A stretch of 64,000 nucleotides of DNA from Druceiella hillmani (GCA_039881145.1 JAYKKI010000091.1:1364001-1428000); one strand, 5' to 3'. Shown: positions 50,051 through 63,265, counted from the stretch's first letter. Made by a program: numbers and translations. Notes: a model not told the origin generated them from the letters alone.

Positions 50051-50640
50051 GGAAGAGATAGCATCTGCGTAAAATTTGGATGACTTGGAATGAATCGTAG
50101 GCAGTCTTCATCATCAAAGTTTTTGTCGGGTAAGGCGTTACTGAGCGATCTAAACAAACAGTAATCAGTGGGTGCAAGGTCTGTGGAATATGGCGGGTTG
50201 GGTATTTGTATCTAACCAAAATCCAAAACTTTAAGCCCTGTTTGTTTTGCAATATTAGAACCGGGCTACGGCTGATCTAGGCTAAGGTCAAGTGGTACCT
50301 ACGCACCGTATTTGAAGATTCCCAAGCGGCGTAAATGATTCTCTATAGTTCCATGAGAGCAACAACCGAGCTCAGTTGCTAGCTAGCGTGTCGTTAATCG
50401 GCTATATTCTTTAATTAACAATTTTAACTTGTCGCTATCCAATTGCACCGGTCGAACATACTGTGGTTGATCACTGAAAGAATAATCGCCGCTGCGAAAC
50501 CGCTGGAAGAATAGTTTTGCAGTGGTTTCACATTTGCTTCAGAAGCTACGCGTTGACATATGCTACGCTAGCTTCGGCAACAAAGTGACCAGATTGGTAC
50601 TCGTAGTATAGACAGTGTCTTAGATTTGTCTTAATGTCGG
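50051..50640 (-). mobile_element. Mariner-family fragment, copy 2, inverted relative to copy 1
   Basis: Its 590 bp correspond on the minus strand, base for base with few differences, to 48192-48782 of copy 1. It has the same internal deletion and the same block YSTDLAPTDYCLF or its near equivalent. It lacks the outer ends of copy 1 and any TA boundary, starting and stopping exactly at the 113-bp direct repeats. It was therefore probably copied into place by repair rather than transposed. Confidence 0.85.
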
Positions 50641-50753
50641 CAAGGAATTTTTATAAATTCATTATGTGAGTCTGTCCGTCTATCACAGTTTATGTAGATA
50701 CCCATATACATGAAATTTTGCAACTAGATGCTTAATATCAACATTTCAATTAA
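50641..50753. repeat. 113-bp direct repeat, right copy
   Basis: Matches the left copy (49938-50050) at 112 of 113 positions by eye and abuts the mariner fragment directly. Confidence 0.97.
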
Positions 50754-50807
50754 TATTTAGCAAACTATTAAACAAGTAATTAAGTATTTTTGCAAAAATT
50801 TATATTC

Positions 50808-50808
<1 letters not shown>

Positions 50809-50852
<44 letters not shown>
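50809..50852. repeat. (TA)n microsatellite
   Basis: A pure TA tract of about 22 units. Confidence 0.95.
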
Positions 50853-50854
<2 letters not shown>

Positions 50855-51360
50855 ACAAAATATATAGCATCATACAGAGAGACACGACAAATACGACAAA
50901 TTCCTCTTATCTTTCTGAACTTAAAATATATGTGGCGAATGTAAAAAACAACCATTTCAGAGATAATTTCCGTCAAAGTTCGAAACTAAAAAACAACTCA
51001 ATTTTTTTACGATAAAATCATTGTAATACGTTTATTATATCAAATCTTACTACTCCCAGATAAATTAAACTTTCAAAACTACCAGAAAACAATTTTTAAA
51101 TTAAATATCGTTAATAAGGCCAACTTACGACTCGTTTTTCATAATTTTCATGATAGGTGTATTTCGCCGCATTATTATGAATAGAAAAAATAAAAAAAAC
51201 AATAGTACACCTGCACAATAGTATATCTGCACATGGCACAAACCAATGTACTTCGTATCTAAAAGCAAACTTACCTCACTTAAATACATAATTCATCGTA
51301 ATTTCGAACAAAATTAGACAATGTACACAATACAGTTTGCACGTCCATTTATTAAATGAC

Positions 51361-52110
51361 ACAGTGGCTGAGATGCAAAAACTTGTACAGAGCGGACGAG
51401 AGGCGAAGGCTGCACTTGCGACGCGGTTAGAAGGTTGCAGATAGCGTCTCCGCAGCTCGCTCGCGGTGCGTACGCATACGTACGTACGTGCCTGTCAAAA
51501 TCGCCTCTCGATCGTGCGCGTTCGTAATTTATAAAGACGGCGTTAAGTACACAGTCGCGTGTAAAACAAAAATAAGATAAACCCGTTAGGGTTTAGGAAA
51601 CACAAATAGCCGGCACTCCGGCACAGAGATCGACGTGATTTATCAATAGCACGATTTAACCCGGTGAGTAATGTACCCGAGAGTAACACCGCCGTCTAAT
51701 AAATATCTTATGTTTGGAAGTATTTTTACATTATTAAGTCGTTATAAAGTGTGACAAGCTGTGAAATATTTCATCGATAGTCTCGCGGTAGGAGCGTAGG
51801 CACCAAAGGTGTACTTGTAGGATCTGATAATCTTTATTTATTGGTTACATTAGTCAGCCGCACAGTAAAATGGTGTGATAGCGCGGTCAACAATGTACTG
51901 GTATTTCAATCTGGATATATTTTGGTTATTTGTAATATTTTGGTTTATCAACGGGGTGCGAGGCTGTTCCACACAAACGGATCTCTTGCCTTGACGACGC
52001 GTCGTGAGTCGTCTGCTTGCGCGTGGGAACGTTTTAACTTTATCAGAGCGAGGCGATTTCTCTCACGAGTTTACACCGTTCAAGACCTATACATTTTGAG
52101 GTAACTCCAA
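51361..52110 (+). promoter_or_regulatory. Large GC-rich region with a TATA-like motif
   Basis: A CpG-rich core at 51390-51560 contains GTCTCCGCAGCTCGCTCGCG and a TACGTACGTACG run. It is followed by TATAAAG at 51530-51536 and CACAGTC at about 51550, a spacing slightly short for a TATA/initiator pair. A second GC-rich block lies at 51950-52080. The frame 51841-52104 has no domain. Candidate promoter or enhancer. Confidence 0.3.
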
Positions 52111-53610
52111 CGATATGTGATAGTTTAACTTAGTTTGATGTACTCGTTATCCACTACAAGTTATGATACAAAGTATAATAATTTTTTTAAATTTCAAGTA
52201 AAAAGTAAAGTTCCAAAATGTATCTTTGTTTCTGTACAAATATACTACATAAATACCCTACACACGTTTTATACAATTTTAATTTTAATTACTACTATTT
52301 CTACGAATAAATATTTATAGATACGGATGTGTATTCTATAAACGCATGTTTCCAAGTAATTAGCTAATATTATTCAACGGTTCACTAACTCAGTTGTTGT
52401 TTATGTTTTACGGAGAAGTCCTTACGAACTTCTTCAAAATTATTTTGGAAAAATCCTCCTTAAAACCATCAATAATATATAATTCATCTCCAAATTTTCC
52501 ACCATTTCATATTCCGGAATAACACTAGATCCGATTATATCCACTATCATTGAAATTCATAAACTAACACTCACGCGATATAAGCTTACGTTTAGTGAAA
52601 ATTGTCGTTTTAATTTTCGCACATCTACTTCAAAATTCGCATTTTCAATTAACATTCTTGCGTATATTTCCTTTTTATTTTTCTAGTTTTCATTGGCTTA
52701 CATCTTATCAAACTCATTTAACAACTTACAAGTAAGTAACATACCTTTCCATTTTATGTTCATCCTCTGTGAGCATATACTTGTACGTGTTTTTAATTTG
52801 TAAACTGAGGAACAGCCTCTAACAAAAACCGTCAATTTATAATTAAAATAACATAGTATTCACGTGTAGAGATTATATCTTTAGACTATTTCAATCACTT
52901 CTAAGTTATACATCCTTATCTTTGCTTAATTGTCGTCGATTTTATCTTAAAACGCGATGGAATCACTTCTTATGGAGACGGGCCGCACCTTATCTGCTTC
53001 CCGATCGAAAGTTTGTTGGAATAAATTAAAATATTTTAATTTAAATAGCTTTTGTGTCAATTAATGCTGTCAATTAAATGTTTTATATTGATATTGTCAT
53101 ATTTATCTCATTAGCGTAGATTTTGATAATTGTTATTATACTCATATTACTATTGTGTTTCCGGAATAACTTAATTCGAGGATATTTCAAGATGTTTCTG
53201 ATAGCAAAGTTACCTCATTATATTATGGTATTTATTGATTCTTAACCTTATTTTACCTTTCCATAAACGAATGCAAATACAAACAAAATAACAAACTAAA
53301 ACGAATAGAGTAGCTTCGATATTAACGTAGGTTTCTTGCTTTTTAAAACTTCTGATATTCATTAATTTTAATGATTCCTATATCCGCCTTGATTACTTAT
53401 TAGGAAGAATTTCACTATTTTTATAAAATTCGGATAATTTTCTATATTTTGTCAGTAACACTTCATCTTGAAAATTCTATTTCACAACCGGAATTTACAC
53501 TTTATATTAATATTTAAAAAAAAAATTGTTCTCGTAAATACTAAGCGTATGTAGAAGAAAATACAAACATAAATATTTTAACAATTATATTTGAAAATAA
53601 ATTACGAAAA
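52111..53610. other. AT-rich intron sequence, nothing recognised
   Basis: No supported gene, repeat or motif. Confidence 0.5.
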
Positions 53611-53613
53611 TTG

Positions 53614-53627
53614 TATATATATATATA

Positions 53628-53682
<55 letters not shown>
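53614..53682. repeat. (TA)n microsatellite
   Basis: A TA tract with one GCA interruption. Confidence 0.96.
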
Positions 53683-53684
<2 letters not shown>

Positions 53685-54109
53685 CAACAATATTTCTACT
53701 GGTACGGATATCATTATTAGAGTGAGAAACAATTAAACAAAGTATGTCGCCTTGTATATTAGAGTTGATACAGCACTCAGTTACCACTCAATGATCTTAC
53801 TTTTGTGGAATGTGGCATGAGGGCCATGAGCGTCTTTGTCGTTCTTGGAGTATCTATAATTTTAGGTGATATGTGTCTCATATCTCACTACAATATTAAC
53901 TGCAACTATGTACGGATGATCTGCGTGGTTTTCCCTATTTTAAATTTATTGCGTGATAAATTTATTTTCGATTCAGTTCATGTAGATATTTCAATAGTTG
54001 ATCTACAACAGTTATTATGAAAAAATATCTATTTTAATTTAATAAATTTTGTGTTAATGTAATATCGATTCACCTGTTATTAAACGTCCTTCAAATGTGT
54101 GGCCTAATG

Positions 54110-54745
54110 AAAATCCCGGTTGAAAAACGTTCACTGCTCTCGCCCTAGGAACCGCTCGATCGCTAAGCAAAACTCGAAACAATTACCATCACGAAACAAG
54201 TGTCTTTCCGAGCGCACGCACGCACAGGCGGCGCGGGTACATACGTTCGGTTAGGCAGGTAGCTATTGCCGCATCTAACCCACCTCGGAGCGGGTCGCGG
54301 CGCAGGTTCGCGGAAAACAGGCACCGCTCCTACTTACCAAAGTCATTGTACTCATTACGTTATACGTTACTCCGTATAATTCTTTATCTTCACGAGAACA
54401 GGTCTTCTTGCGGATATAAGTATGACCAATACACGGCATAGTGGTTGGCGTACGAGCGAGATGCGAACTGTTGCTCCGTCTTGCTCGACCGGTTACTCTG
54501 CGGGGCGCCCGCTTTAGTGAACTATGACCTCGTGGATTATGGTATGCGAAGAAATTGTCAACAGAACAATTTATGTTGAGGCCTGTCACGGAAGGTATTG
54601 TTATTTCTGAACTGTATGTATGTGTGCGTTTGCTCGTATGTGTGCGTACGATGTTTGTCGTGTCGGAAATTTGAATTTCAAAACCGGTAAGCGGTGTCTG
54701 TAGACCTTTCGGCCGCCCGGGTTCGCGGCGTTTCTGATCGGATTT
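54110..54745. promoter_or_regulatory. One of the largest GC-rich regions; contains a minus-strand splice-donor consensus
   Basis: About 630 bp of raised GC, including CGCACAGGCGGCGCGGGTAC, GGAGCGGGTCGCGGCGCAGG and TTCGGCCGCCCGGGTTCGCG. On the minus strand an open frame (54275-54589) meets ACTTTG|GTAAGTAGG near 54338, a strong donor, but the peptide has no recognisable domain. A CpG-rich promoter with a 5' exon, a large enhancer and chance are all possible. Confidence 0.32.
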
Positions 54746-56255
54746 TATAACTGTGTTTTTAAAAATAAGCGCATAGATCTATACTTATCTACATTGTTAA
54801 GCCATTTTTCCTTAGATAGAATACGCAACGGCAATAAGTACAATAAACAACGATATTATAGCTTACAATTTTATTATCACATAATTTAGTGAAGTAATAG
54901 ACAGGAAAAGGAAGCATGAAAAAATTTTATTTAACTTTTCAGGCTGAACTTTTTGGAAATAATTTTTTTTAACAATAAGTAAAATAACTTTTCTCAAAAC
55001 TAACTTATGCATTTAACAATTCAATGTGAAGATATCCGCACTACGAAACTCAAGAAGTAAGTAGTCACTAAATGTGAGTGGTAAGAGAATTCGAGTCGTG
55101 AACCCATTTTTTATGCCGATTAAAGGAAAGAGCCTTTAATTAAATTCCATCGCCATTATATTAAACATATTCGGGTAATCATTGGTAAAACGAACAAGTT
55201 ATGTTAGTTATAAATTCATTATAATGAAGGAATTGGAGTGGACGTTTGACTGAGGTGAGCATTGTATCAACTCCTAATTTCCTTTAACAATATTCAGACG
55301 CGTAAAGATGGTACAACGCCCGTAGCATCAGTCCAGTTTAATAATTTTTTTTTCTAATATTAAATGAAAATATTATTTTTACCATCGCTGAGAAATACTA
55401 CAATTCGCTAGTATAGATAAAAAAAATTCAAGCGAATTGTAAATTTTATTTTGAAATCAATTTGAAAGGAAACTTCATATGGTTTCACTTATACAATCTA
55501 GCAATAGTCTAAGCTTTTAGCAAACATATCCAGTCATTTTAGACATCGAATATTCTACAATTCGCAGTTGGGACTTCGTTGCGGCGGCTCCGGCGTTAAT
55601 ATCATGCATATGATCAATAATGAACTCACGCTTAATTACTATAAATATGTGAAATATTATTACATGTTTATATAATTAACAAGATACTATGTAAGTAAAA
55701 GGCTCAGAGCGTAATGAAAACATCTTTTAACATTTTCACTCGAATATGCTCAATATCACATATAAAGTTTTTCAATATCAATTAACGAAAGATACGTCCG
55801 TGTTGAGAGTAATTAACTTTCTTACGATTGAAATCCTCTTAGGTCGACTGAATTATTAGATTTCTTTTCCATTGCGAAATGCTTTCAAGCTACGGAGACC
55901 AAATTGGCGGTGAGCAACGTGGTTTCACATTGAGCATTTCTCCGTCTCAAACCTCGAACTCCTCATGAATAAATATGCCTCTCATTTCAGGGTGAATTTA
56001 TGTTGAGCTTCATTAATTTATTAATTATTCGTGTTTTCTATAACGTCATTTAAATCAACAAAATTCTTAAAATGTCTAGTCTTTCTAAATTGTATGATCT
56101 ATTTTGACAACTAGATTCGCCCTCCGTACGAGTGGAATATCAGAAAGTATTCTATAATACAATTTATTCTTGAAGTTCTAAAGCCCAAACTATTGACTTA
56201 TAAATATATTTTCATTTATAAAATAATAAATAACATTATATAAAGAGTATGCGAG
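54746..56255. other. AT-rich intron sequence, nothing recognised
   Basis: No supported feature. Confidence 0.5.
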
Positions 56256-56259
56256 CGTA

Positions 56260-56345
56260 ACGATACGCACATTTCTCTGTCAGAGTGAATCGATGCTCTG
56301 ATAGCAACAGGTACGAGGGCCTCAGAACTCCCCCTGGACGGATCT
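56260..56345. promoter_or_regulatory. Short GC-rich island
   Basis: A block around CAACAGGTACGAGGGCCTCA and CCCCCTGGACGGATC, isolated in AT-rich sequence. No coding signal. Confidence 0.18.
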
Positions 56346-56559
56346 CAGTCCAGTCCAATCGGAATACATGTTTTATTCTTTGTTATATTTTGAATTAAAT
56401 CAAAATGTACGTGAAGAAAAATATTGCTGATACACTGAAAATATTTTTTTTTCTTTTTATTATTCCACAAATTAAAAATAATATATCAGGATATTATTTT
56501 TAATATACCTTGTATTTTGTACCTTGTATATTGAAAGGGGTAACTAGAAGAAACATTTA

Positions 56560-57130
56560 CCAACATTTCCATTCAAGAAAACAAGTAGCCAGGGCACCTT
56601 CCACTAGTGGATTTGTAAATTCTTTCACGAAAATTAGATAACTTCAAATTGTAAATCTGAGGTGGCGTAATGGCCATCAGGTTGCGATGAGAAATAGTTC
56701 GGCCGCGGATAATCCCAACAAAATCATAATAACTCAATCGAGGTGCTATAATTTGTCGATTTTCCTTGGGATCGTGACAGTTGCCGTCCAAGCAAGCAAA
56801 TTGCCGACGACTGTTGCGTGTAAACACCGAATAATAACTTCGTGATCTCTTTCATATTTTTTATCGCCGGACTACTGAGAAATAGTCGGAGGCGGGCAGG
56901 TTAACGAGTGAACAGGTGTCTCGGGACGGTACGAAATGGAGCTCACGACGAGCGTTTTTTTCCGTCTCGTGAGAGAAGTCAATCGCGCACGTGAGAGATG
57001 AGCGCTGCTCGTATCGGATCGATTGTCGCCTCGGGTCGACACCGAGTGCATAGCTCGGACCCCTGGCAGGTCTCCGGTCGACGGCTACGTCCGATGCGGT
57101 CGTAACAATTGTTCGGCGCATTAGATCATT
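56560..57130. promoter_or_regulatory. GC-rich region, candidate regulatory
   Basis: A GC-rich core at 56860-57125 (GTCGACACCGAGTGC, CCCTGGCAGGTCTCCGG). Minus-strand frames at 56573-56827 and 56861-57121 are open but show no domain and no start/splice support. Confidence 0.27.
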
Positions 57131-58098
57131 TTATCGTTTAGCTCGTCGAAATATACGGTTCTCGTTACGATGTCAATATCTGTAACGTTCCATTTAGCAT
57201 ATTGGTGATTTTCCGAGATTTGAACTAGTGATTTGCAAGCGAATCAACTACAAAAGCAATTTTGTTAAATATCATTTATTGGATATTAAACTTGTCTCAG
57301 GGGAATCGAATTATCCATTTGTATTGAATCACTATTTCTCGAAGAAAGAATAAACGAAACTCCAAAAGCTCAGTTTACCTTTGACGAGGCTTGAAACGAC
57401 AGCTCCTCTGTGTCTAATAATGGCGACGCTCAATTTAAACAGTAACACTTATAATGTATCATTATGAAATGAAGACTCATTAACATATACACAAGGATAT
57501 TGCTTTATTTTCTCTATAAGATGGTACGAGTAGCGGTTATCAGATAGCAGCTTCTACCTTGTGAGTTATAATTGTATTTTTTTTAAATGTAACTGTAGGG
57601 AAAATGCACATAATGCAGGAATAAAACAACCGCGTGAGCCAATTATTATTTTATGTTAAAACGACCCTAGCGCTATTTATTGGTCACGTAAAAAATAATA
57701 CTGAAAAATGTGTTAAAACATGGTGCTGGAATAGTAAAATAGTTTCACCTTCCTATAAACATGCTACATTTATTTATAACCCATATGTTTATGTGTATCT
57801 TATTGCTGATTATAGTAAAAAATTCAATTTATTTTATTAAAAATAAAAATACAAACTTCAATTAAATACTGTAACGTACTATAAACTTTAAGATATCCTT
57901 TTTATGTTTGTAATTTATTTGTGGATTTATTCAGTAGCTAATATTGAGTAATTCAAATCATAGTTGGTGCTAATGTTAAATGCTATATAAACATTTAACT
58001 CTTATGGATACTCGTACACGCCATAACTTTCAACAGATGCATTAAAAGTCTCTGCGGACCACACTGCAAAAAAAATTTAAAAAAAGTTATTTTTTTAA

Positions 58099-58100
<2 letters not shown>
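57131..58100. other. AT-rich intron sequence, nothing recognised
   Basis: A weak frame at 57634-57840 has no domain. Confidence 0.45.
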
Positions 58101-58103
<3 letters not shown>

Positions 58104-58145
<42 letters not shown>

Positions 58146-58150
58146 GTATG

Positions 58151-58222
<72 letters not shown>
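58104..58222. repeat. (TA)n microsatellite with TATGTATGTATG interruption
   Basis: About 119 bp of TA with a short TATG block in the middle. Confidence 0.96.
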
Positions 58223-58225
<3 letters not shown>

Positions 58226-58309
58226 TATGTACACTGTTATTTAGATAATCTAATATTTCACCAATTCAAAATGCTCAATAACGATTAGTATTTAATAAAC
58301 AGTGAGCAG

Positions 58310-58600
58310 CATAAAAGTGGATTGCGCGAGAAAAACTCCAGCAATACGCGAATTTACACTACTGGTAAACGGTTTAAATGTAACGGGCAAACGAAGGTAT
58401 TTTTACACTAGTTGATGACCATCCAGCGGTCTAATCCGGGGGTCATGATGTAGTGAATTGTCTAACGCCTTAGTGCGACGCGTAACTCGTTGGGCGCGGT
58501 TAGATTATGGCGAGCCTATGAGGCGACTGTATTCGCCGACTTATACAAGCCACAAACAGAGACTTAATTTACACCAGTCCCGTTTGGACAGGTATAATAA
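58310..58600. promoter_or_regulatory. GC-balanced island between two (TA)n tracts
   Basis: It contains GGTCTAATCCGGGGGTCATG, which combines a TAATCC homeodomain-type word with a GGGTCA nuclear-receptor-like half-site, and a CpG-rich CGACGCGTAACTCGTTGGGC stretch. No ORF. It is a plausible intronic enhancer, flanked on both sides by TA microsatellites. Confidence 0.3.
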
Positions 58601-58640
58601 CTGTCGTAGATGGTTATGAAATGAATCTACTACGTCAAAA

Positions 58641-58764
<124 letters not shown>

Positions 58765-59389
58765 TAACTTACCTTAATATTTAGAGATATGTCTTTTTTC
58801 GTTGAATTGTTATAATTTTTTTTCATAATAATTTGTCTCGTGCACCAGCATATTTCATATCATTAGAATTGTTCAGATAGTTAAGTAAAACATTTTTTTT
58901 TATAAATTGTCATTTAATTTTTCATTCAAAATTGAGACATGTATCCGAAAGTAAGATAAATAAAAAAACAATGGCATTTCAGCCAAAAGTATTATATATT
59001 CACTATGGAAATGAGATAATGCCATTTGATAATTGTACGATGGTGAGTTTTTCATAACGAACTTAGTAGGCAATTGTATATCATTTTGATCATGTAAATA
59101 CACATGTTCAAATTTATTTAATGAATATTCATTTGAATCGCGTCCATATTTATTTATTTTTAAAATTGTTTATTAAAATACCGTGTTTAAAAAAATAATT
59201 TATTATCGAAATTAGTGTTATAAGCGTACGCATAAAAAAATTAGAAAACGCATAAAGTTTAGTCCTTTGTCATAATTTCTCTTTCCATATATAAGGAGGC
59301 ACAAATCCTTATCTAAAATACCGTTGATGATTCTTTTTTTAAATAAATACAATTAATATAAAATTTAACGTAAACTCACAATACTAGAA

Positions 59390-59520
59390 CCTAGTTCCCG
59401 GGACTCCCCCCCCCGTCGGTCTCGCCACAATCTTCGCGCCCGCTGTCAGTGATTGACGCGATACGAGAGTATAAAAAGTGGCGGCCCACTGCAGCTTACG
59501 GTCGAGCGAGTCACTCACGA
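59390..59520 (+). promoter_or_regulatory. Candidate TATA-containing core promoter
   Basis: A GC-rich segment with a C tract (about 59406-59414) and CTTCGCGCCCGCTGTCAG. TATAAAA follows at 59470-59476, then about 30 bp of GC-rich DNA to a possible start near 59500 (CTTACGGTCGAGCG). An ATG lies 45 bp downstream of the TATA box. A TATA box in CpG-rich DNA at this spacing is the best promoter-like arrangement I saw in the window. There is no proof of transcription. Confidence 0.38.
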
Positions 59521-59641
59521 CATGTCAGACCGAGTTGTAAACGTCACTGTTAGAGCTTTTCACATTTCGATTAGTGTTGGAGGCCTTGTGAAAAAAAGCT
59601 ATCATATGTGGGCAAATCTGCATTACAAACTCGTTTATTGA
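59521..59641 (+). CDS. Short ORF downstream of the candidate promoter, unrecognised
   Basis: ATG at 59521 opens a 39-codon frame (MSDRVVNVTVRAFHIS...) with no domain or signal peptide. It may be an incidental frame at the start of a non-coding or alternative transcript. Confidence 0.18.
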
Positions 59642-62335
59642 TCTATCAACATTTAGCTGAACGATAATTATTCCGTGAAATGGTTATTTTGATATATTTT
59701 GAATAAGTACCTATATTTCTCAACCCCATAACGAGTTTCATTGGAGACGCCACTGTAAAGAGTGGTAGTACATTGTCCTAATAAACGATTATATTATCTT
59801 GATAGACAAATAAACGTGAATTAAGTAAATTTTCTCTAAAAAGATTTGAAAATACTTACGTCAGAATTGCATGTAAAATATTCTATTAAATTAATGCAGA
59901 AAAAAAATAAATGTTAAAAATGGTTTCAACGCTTAATACAAATAACTATCGATTTAATTGTTGCAATGTATATCACGAGTTAATTGAGAATGTTTTAGAT
60001 AAGAAGATTCATAAATGTTCAAATTTGTGATCTGAAACTTTTATAAATTCAAGTCCCTAAGTGTGAATACCTGTTTTTTCAGTAGTTTTTCTGTATTTTA
60101 AAGCCTAAGTAAAAATTCCGTAACTTTTTTCATATTTTTTATCGCAAATCTATTGGAAAAATTACGTTAAGCTTTTTAAAAAAATTGCATTTAAGCATAC
60201 TTAAGACATGAATAAAACATATTGATGACGTTTTAAACTAGCTCCATCTACTTACTTTTATAAGATTTTTATGTTAATTCAAAATTCCATTTTATTTTCC
60301 TAAAACGTAGGGAAAATATTCAGTTTTAGATTTAAATAGGTTTTGTTGATATTTAGTAATATTTATTGAAATTGACAGGATCATAGTTAATCTCCGTAGC
60401 TTTGTAGGACCTACCTAATTTGTGATTTCTGTGAATGATAAAAACACTAACATTTGTCAGTTATCGATGAAGGCGCGTAAGGAAGACGAGAGTTATTCCA
60501 TGAATCATAATGGTCGGATTCTAAGTAGAGAGTGTGTTATGCTGATTTTAATTCAAGTATCAATTGGTTATAAAAAACAAGTCAAATCATGGTAGGTTTT
60601 TTGGAATATATTTAGTACTTGTTTCCTCGGAATACAAGAGAACGATATTATTGTTTGTCAATTCTTTCCTTCAACAATGATCTATGTTCTTTGTGGTCCT
60701 CGTAATCATTTATATTAATCTTTTGGACTTAAGTTATCCTAAGTTAGATGTTTCCAGTTTTCCTATGGAACTTCCTTCGTAACTTAATAAAATAATTGTA
60801 ATAATATTGTATGAAATTAAATTCAGAGTGATATCCTACATTTTGATTAAGTTTCTAAATATGATCTATATCTTTAGTCACGAAAAGTTATTAGTAAAGA
60901 TATTAATGTATTTCACACGGGTATTTTCGTTTAATGTTTTTTATATTCTGTATTTAAACAAACAATACCAAAAAGACCTAATTATGTAATATTAAAATAG
61001 TTACACCTGTCAAAGGTATACTAGGCGGTGTGATGAAAAATAATATTAACGTTTATTAATAATTTCCAAGAAATACTATATACCCTCAAATTTGTGTGTT
61101 CTTGCGTGTGCACGGAACCCTCGTAATAGATATTCCGTTTACAGGGTTATTTAAATTCGGACAGTAATTTCACAGTTGAAACACTATTTGTTGAACTGGC
61201 ACAGTCTTAGTCATTAAAATATTACGGAGCTACGTCAGTAGGCGAAGATATATATCCCAAAATCGAATGTAACATAAAGGTGGGTGTTCAAACCTAGTAG
61301 GATAAAAACTTGTTTTCCCACATACGCGGCACTAAAAAAATAAATTTAAAAACAATTTTTATTACAGGAGAAAATGAATAACCGAAACACGAAACTGCAG
61401 TTGTGATTGGAACGACATAAGACAGAATTAATTTAAATCATACGTATCCCAGTGGAGGTGATATTAGATGATGCAAATAATTTCCACAGAAAGTAGAGCC
61501 CTTACGAGACGATGAAGTGCGATGTTAACGTGTACATTTAATAGGGAGCTTCCTTACAACCACCTTGCCTTAAGACTAGTTATGGCCTATTGTAAGAATT
61601 TTTCCTGAAATCAACAGATAATTATAGCAGTATGGCTCTTTTTCTCCTAAATCTTTTACGTTTACAATCTTTGCTCTATTGGTAACGTAACCAGTTTATG
61701 ATGTACTCTTAGCATTAAAAAATCTGTCAAGCACGACTAGAAATTGCAACATGAGGACTCCGTACACACGTACAGCCTTAAGAACATGGTGCATATTTTA
61801 AAATTATAAGATCTATGTAATTGTTATGGTTTTCCTGCAATCTTCTAGTCACATTTTGCTAACATTGTTTTTTTATGATTTTTGGCTTAATAGTTTGAAA
61901 AATAAGGAGGAGGGGGTATTTTATTTTCGCATATTTTTGCAACATGTTTTTAAATATACAATTTAAAATTACGAAAAAATATTTATGCATTCCTAATGAT
62001 TTGTGAGAATAGTTTATACGGTCTCCGTTTTCAATTTGAAGTAAGTAACCTTAAAAAGCGTGATGGTAATAATAATCATATAAGTAATGACAATATTAAA
62101 CGTCGTAAAATTAATGGCTAGAATAAATAGTGGTTATAAAAAGGATTAAATATGTGTATTTACTCTCAAGCACAAGAATTTTGTTTCACTTTTACAGAGA
62201 AGATGCTCAACCTGCACAGTAGAAAGATAAATTATTAATTTTTCTCAAACATATTTCTGAATCCTCAAAACATGTGTCCACTAAATGTTTATGATCAACG
62301 TCAACAATAAAATCACTTCGGAGTTTGTTAACTTT
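59642..62335. other. AT-rich intron sequence, nothing recognised
   Basis: A weak frame at 60807-60989 has no domain. No repeats are supported. Confidence 0.5.
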
Positions 62336-62339
62336 CGAT

Positions 62340-62580
62340 TCTCCGACCGCAGCCGGCAGGTGTAAATGATTGAAACAATACGATACAATAAAAAAGCATC
62401 GGTTGTTGTCAGGCGGCACCTCCCGCGTGGTGATATATCGCCGTCCGTCTCTAATCAACGCCGCCGTCGAGATATATCCACGCCGAGTGCGGAGGAAAGC
62501 CGATTGCAGACGAGCGATTCGATGGGCTCGATCTGGTCCTTCGATCGTCCGAAGTACAGCCAGTGACGTGAACGGCACAC
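62340..62580. promoter_or_regulatory. GC-rich island open in several frames
   Basis: A CpG-rich block including CGGCACCTCCCGCGTGGTG and CACGCCGAGTGCGGAGGAAAG. Two plus-strand and two minus-strand frames are open across it, which reflects composition rather than coding. No domain in any frame. Confidence 0.25.
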
Positions 62581-63089
62581 AGATGCAACTACGATATTAA
62601 AATGGATTAAAAATAAAACTATTTGTTGATTGATGAATAATTTACAAGTTGACCTGAAGAGTAAAAGTTTAAATTGTGTCAAAATTTTGTATACATAAGT
62701 GAAAGAAAACCAAAAAATTACAAACTTTGCAAGCAATTCTAATAACTAGACAGAAATTAAACTATAGTTCAGTTTCAGTTTCACTCTAATTGGTTTATTT
62801 AAAAAAAACAATCAATGTGGCAATTAGTTCCAACAAGAAATTAAACTTTTGTCTCAAAATCGTACGGAAAGCTCTCAATATTTTAGATAAGGAATTAATA
62901 GGTGAAACAAAGACAAAATCCCCGTTTAATCAATCTCGAGTTACAGAACATTTAACACGGAATTGAAAAATGGAGCGACCAAATCAATTATTTTATTTTT
63001 CTGAGTTCCTACTCTCACTTCTAAGTTAACTGCTTTCTTATTAGTGATGATAGTTCCGCGAACCAGATTTGATATAAACGCTTATCGAT

Positions 63090-63265
63090 TAATCTATGCT
63101 GCATCCGAGCTCTATCCGATCCGTTGACAGATAATTTACGACGCTCGCAGCGCGAACGTCCCGCAATGGCACGAACGAACGCTTTCGTCAGGCTGTGTAC
63201 GCAAATCGTGTAATGATCACGGAACCGATGTTAACACTATACCGTGCTCTCTTGTGTGGCTGTTA
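63090..63265. promoter_or_regulatory. GC-rich island
   Basis: A block with GACGCTCGCAGCGCGAACGT and CGAACGCTTTCGTCAGG. No ORF or repeat recognised. Confidence 0.22.

Noticed and set aside
62340..62580. A coding exon of the svp ligand-binding domain in the GC-rich island
   Set aside because: None of the open frames matches the conserved COUP-TF ligand-binding residues; openness in four frames reflects CpG-rich composition.
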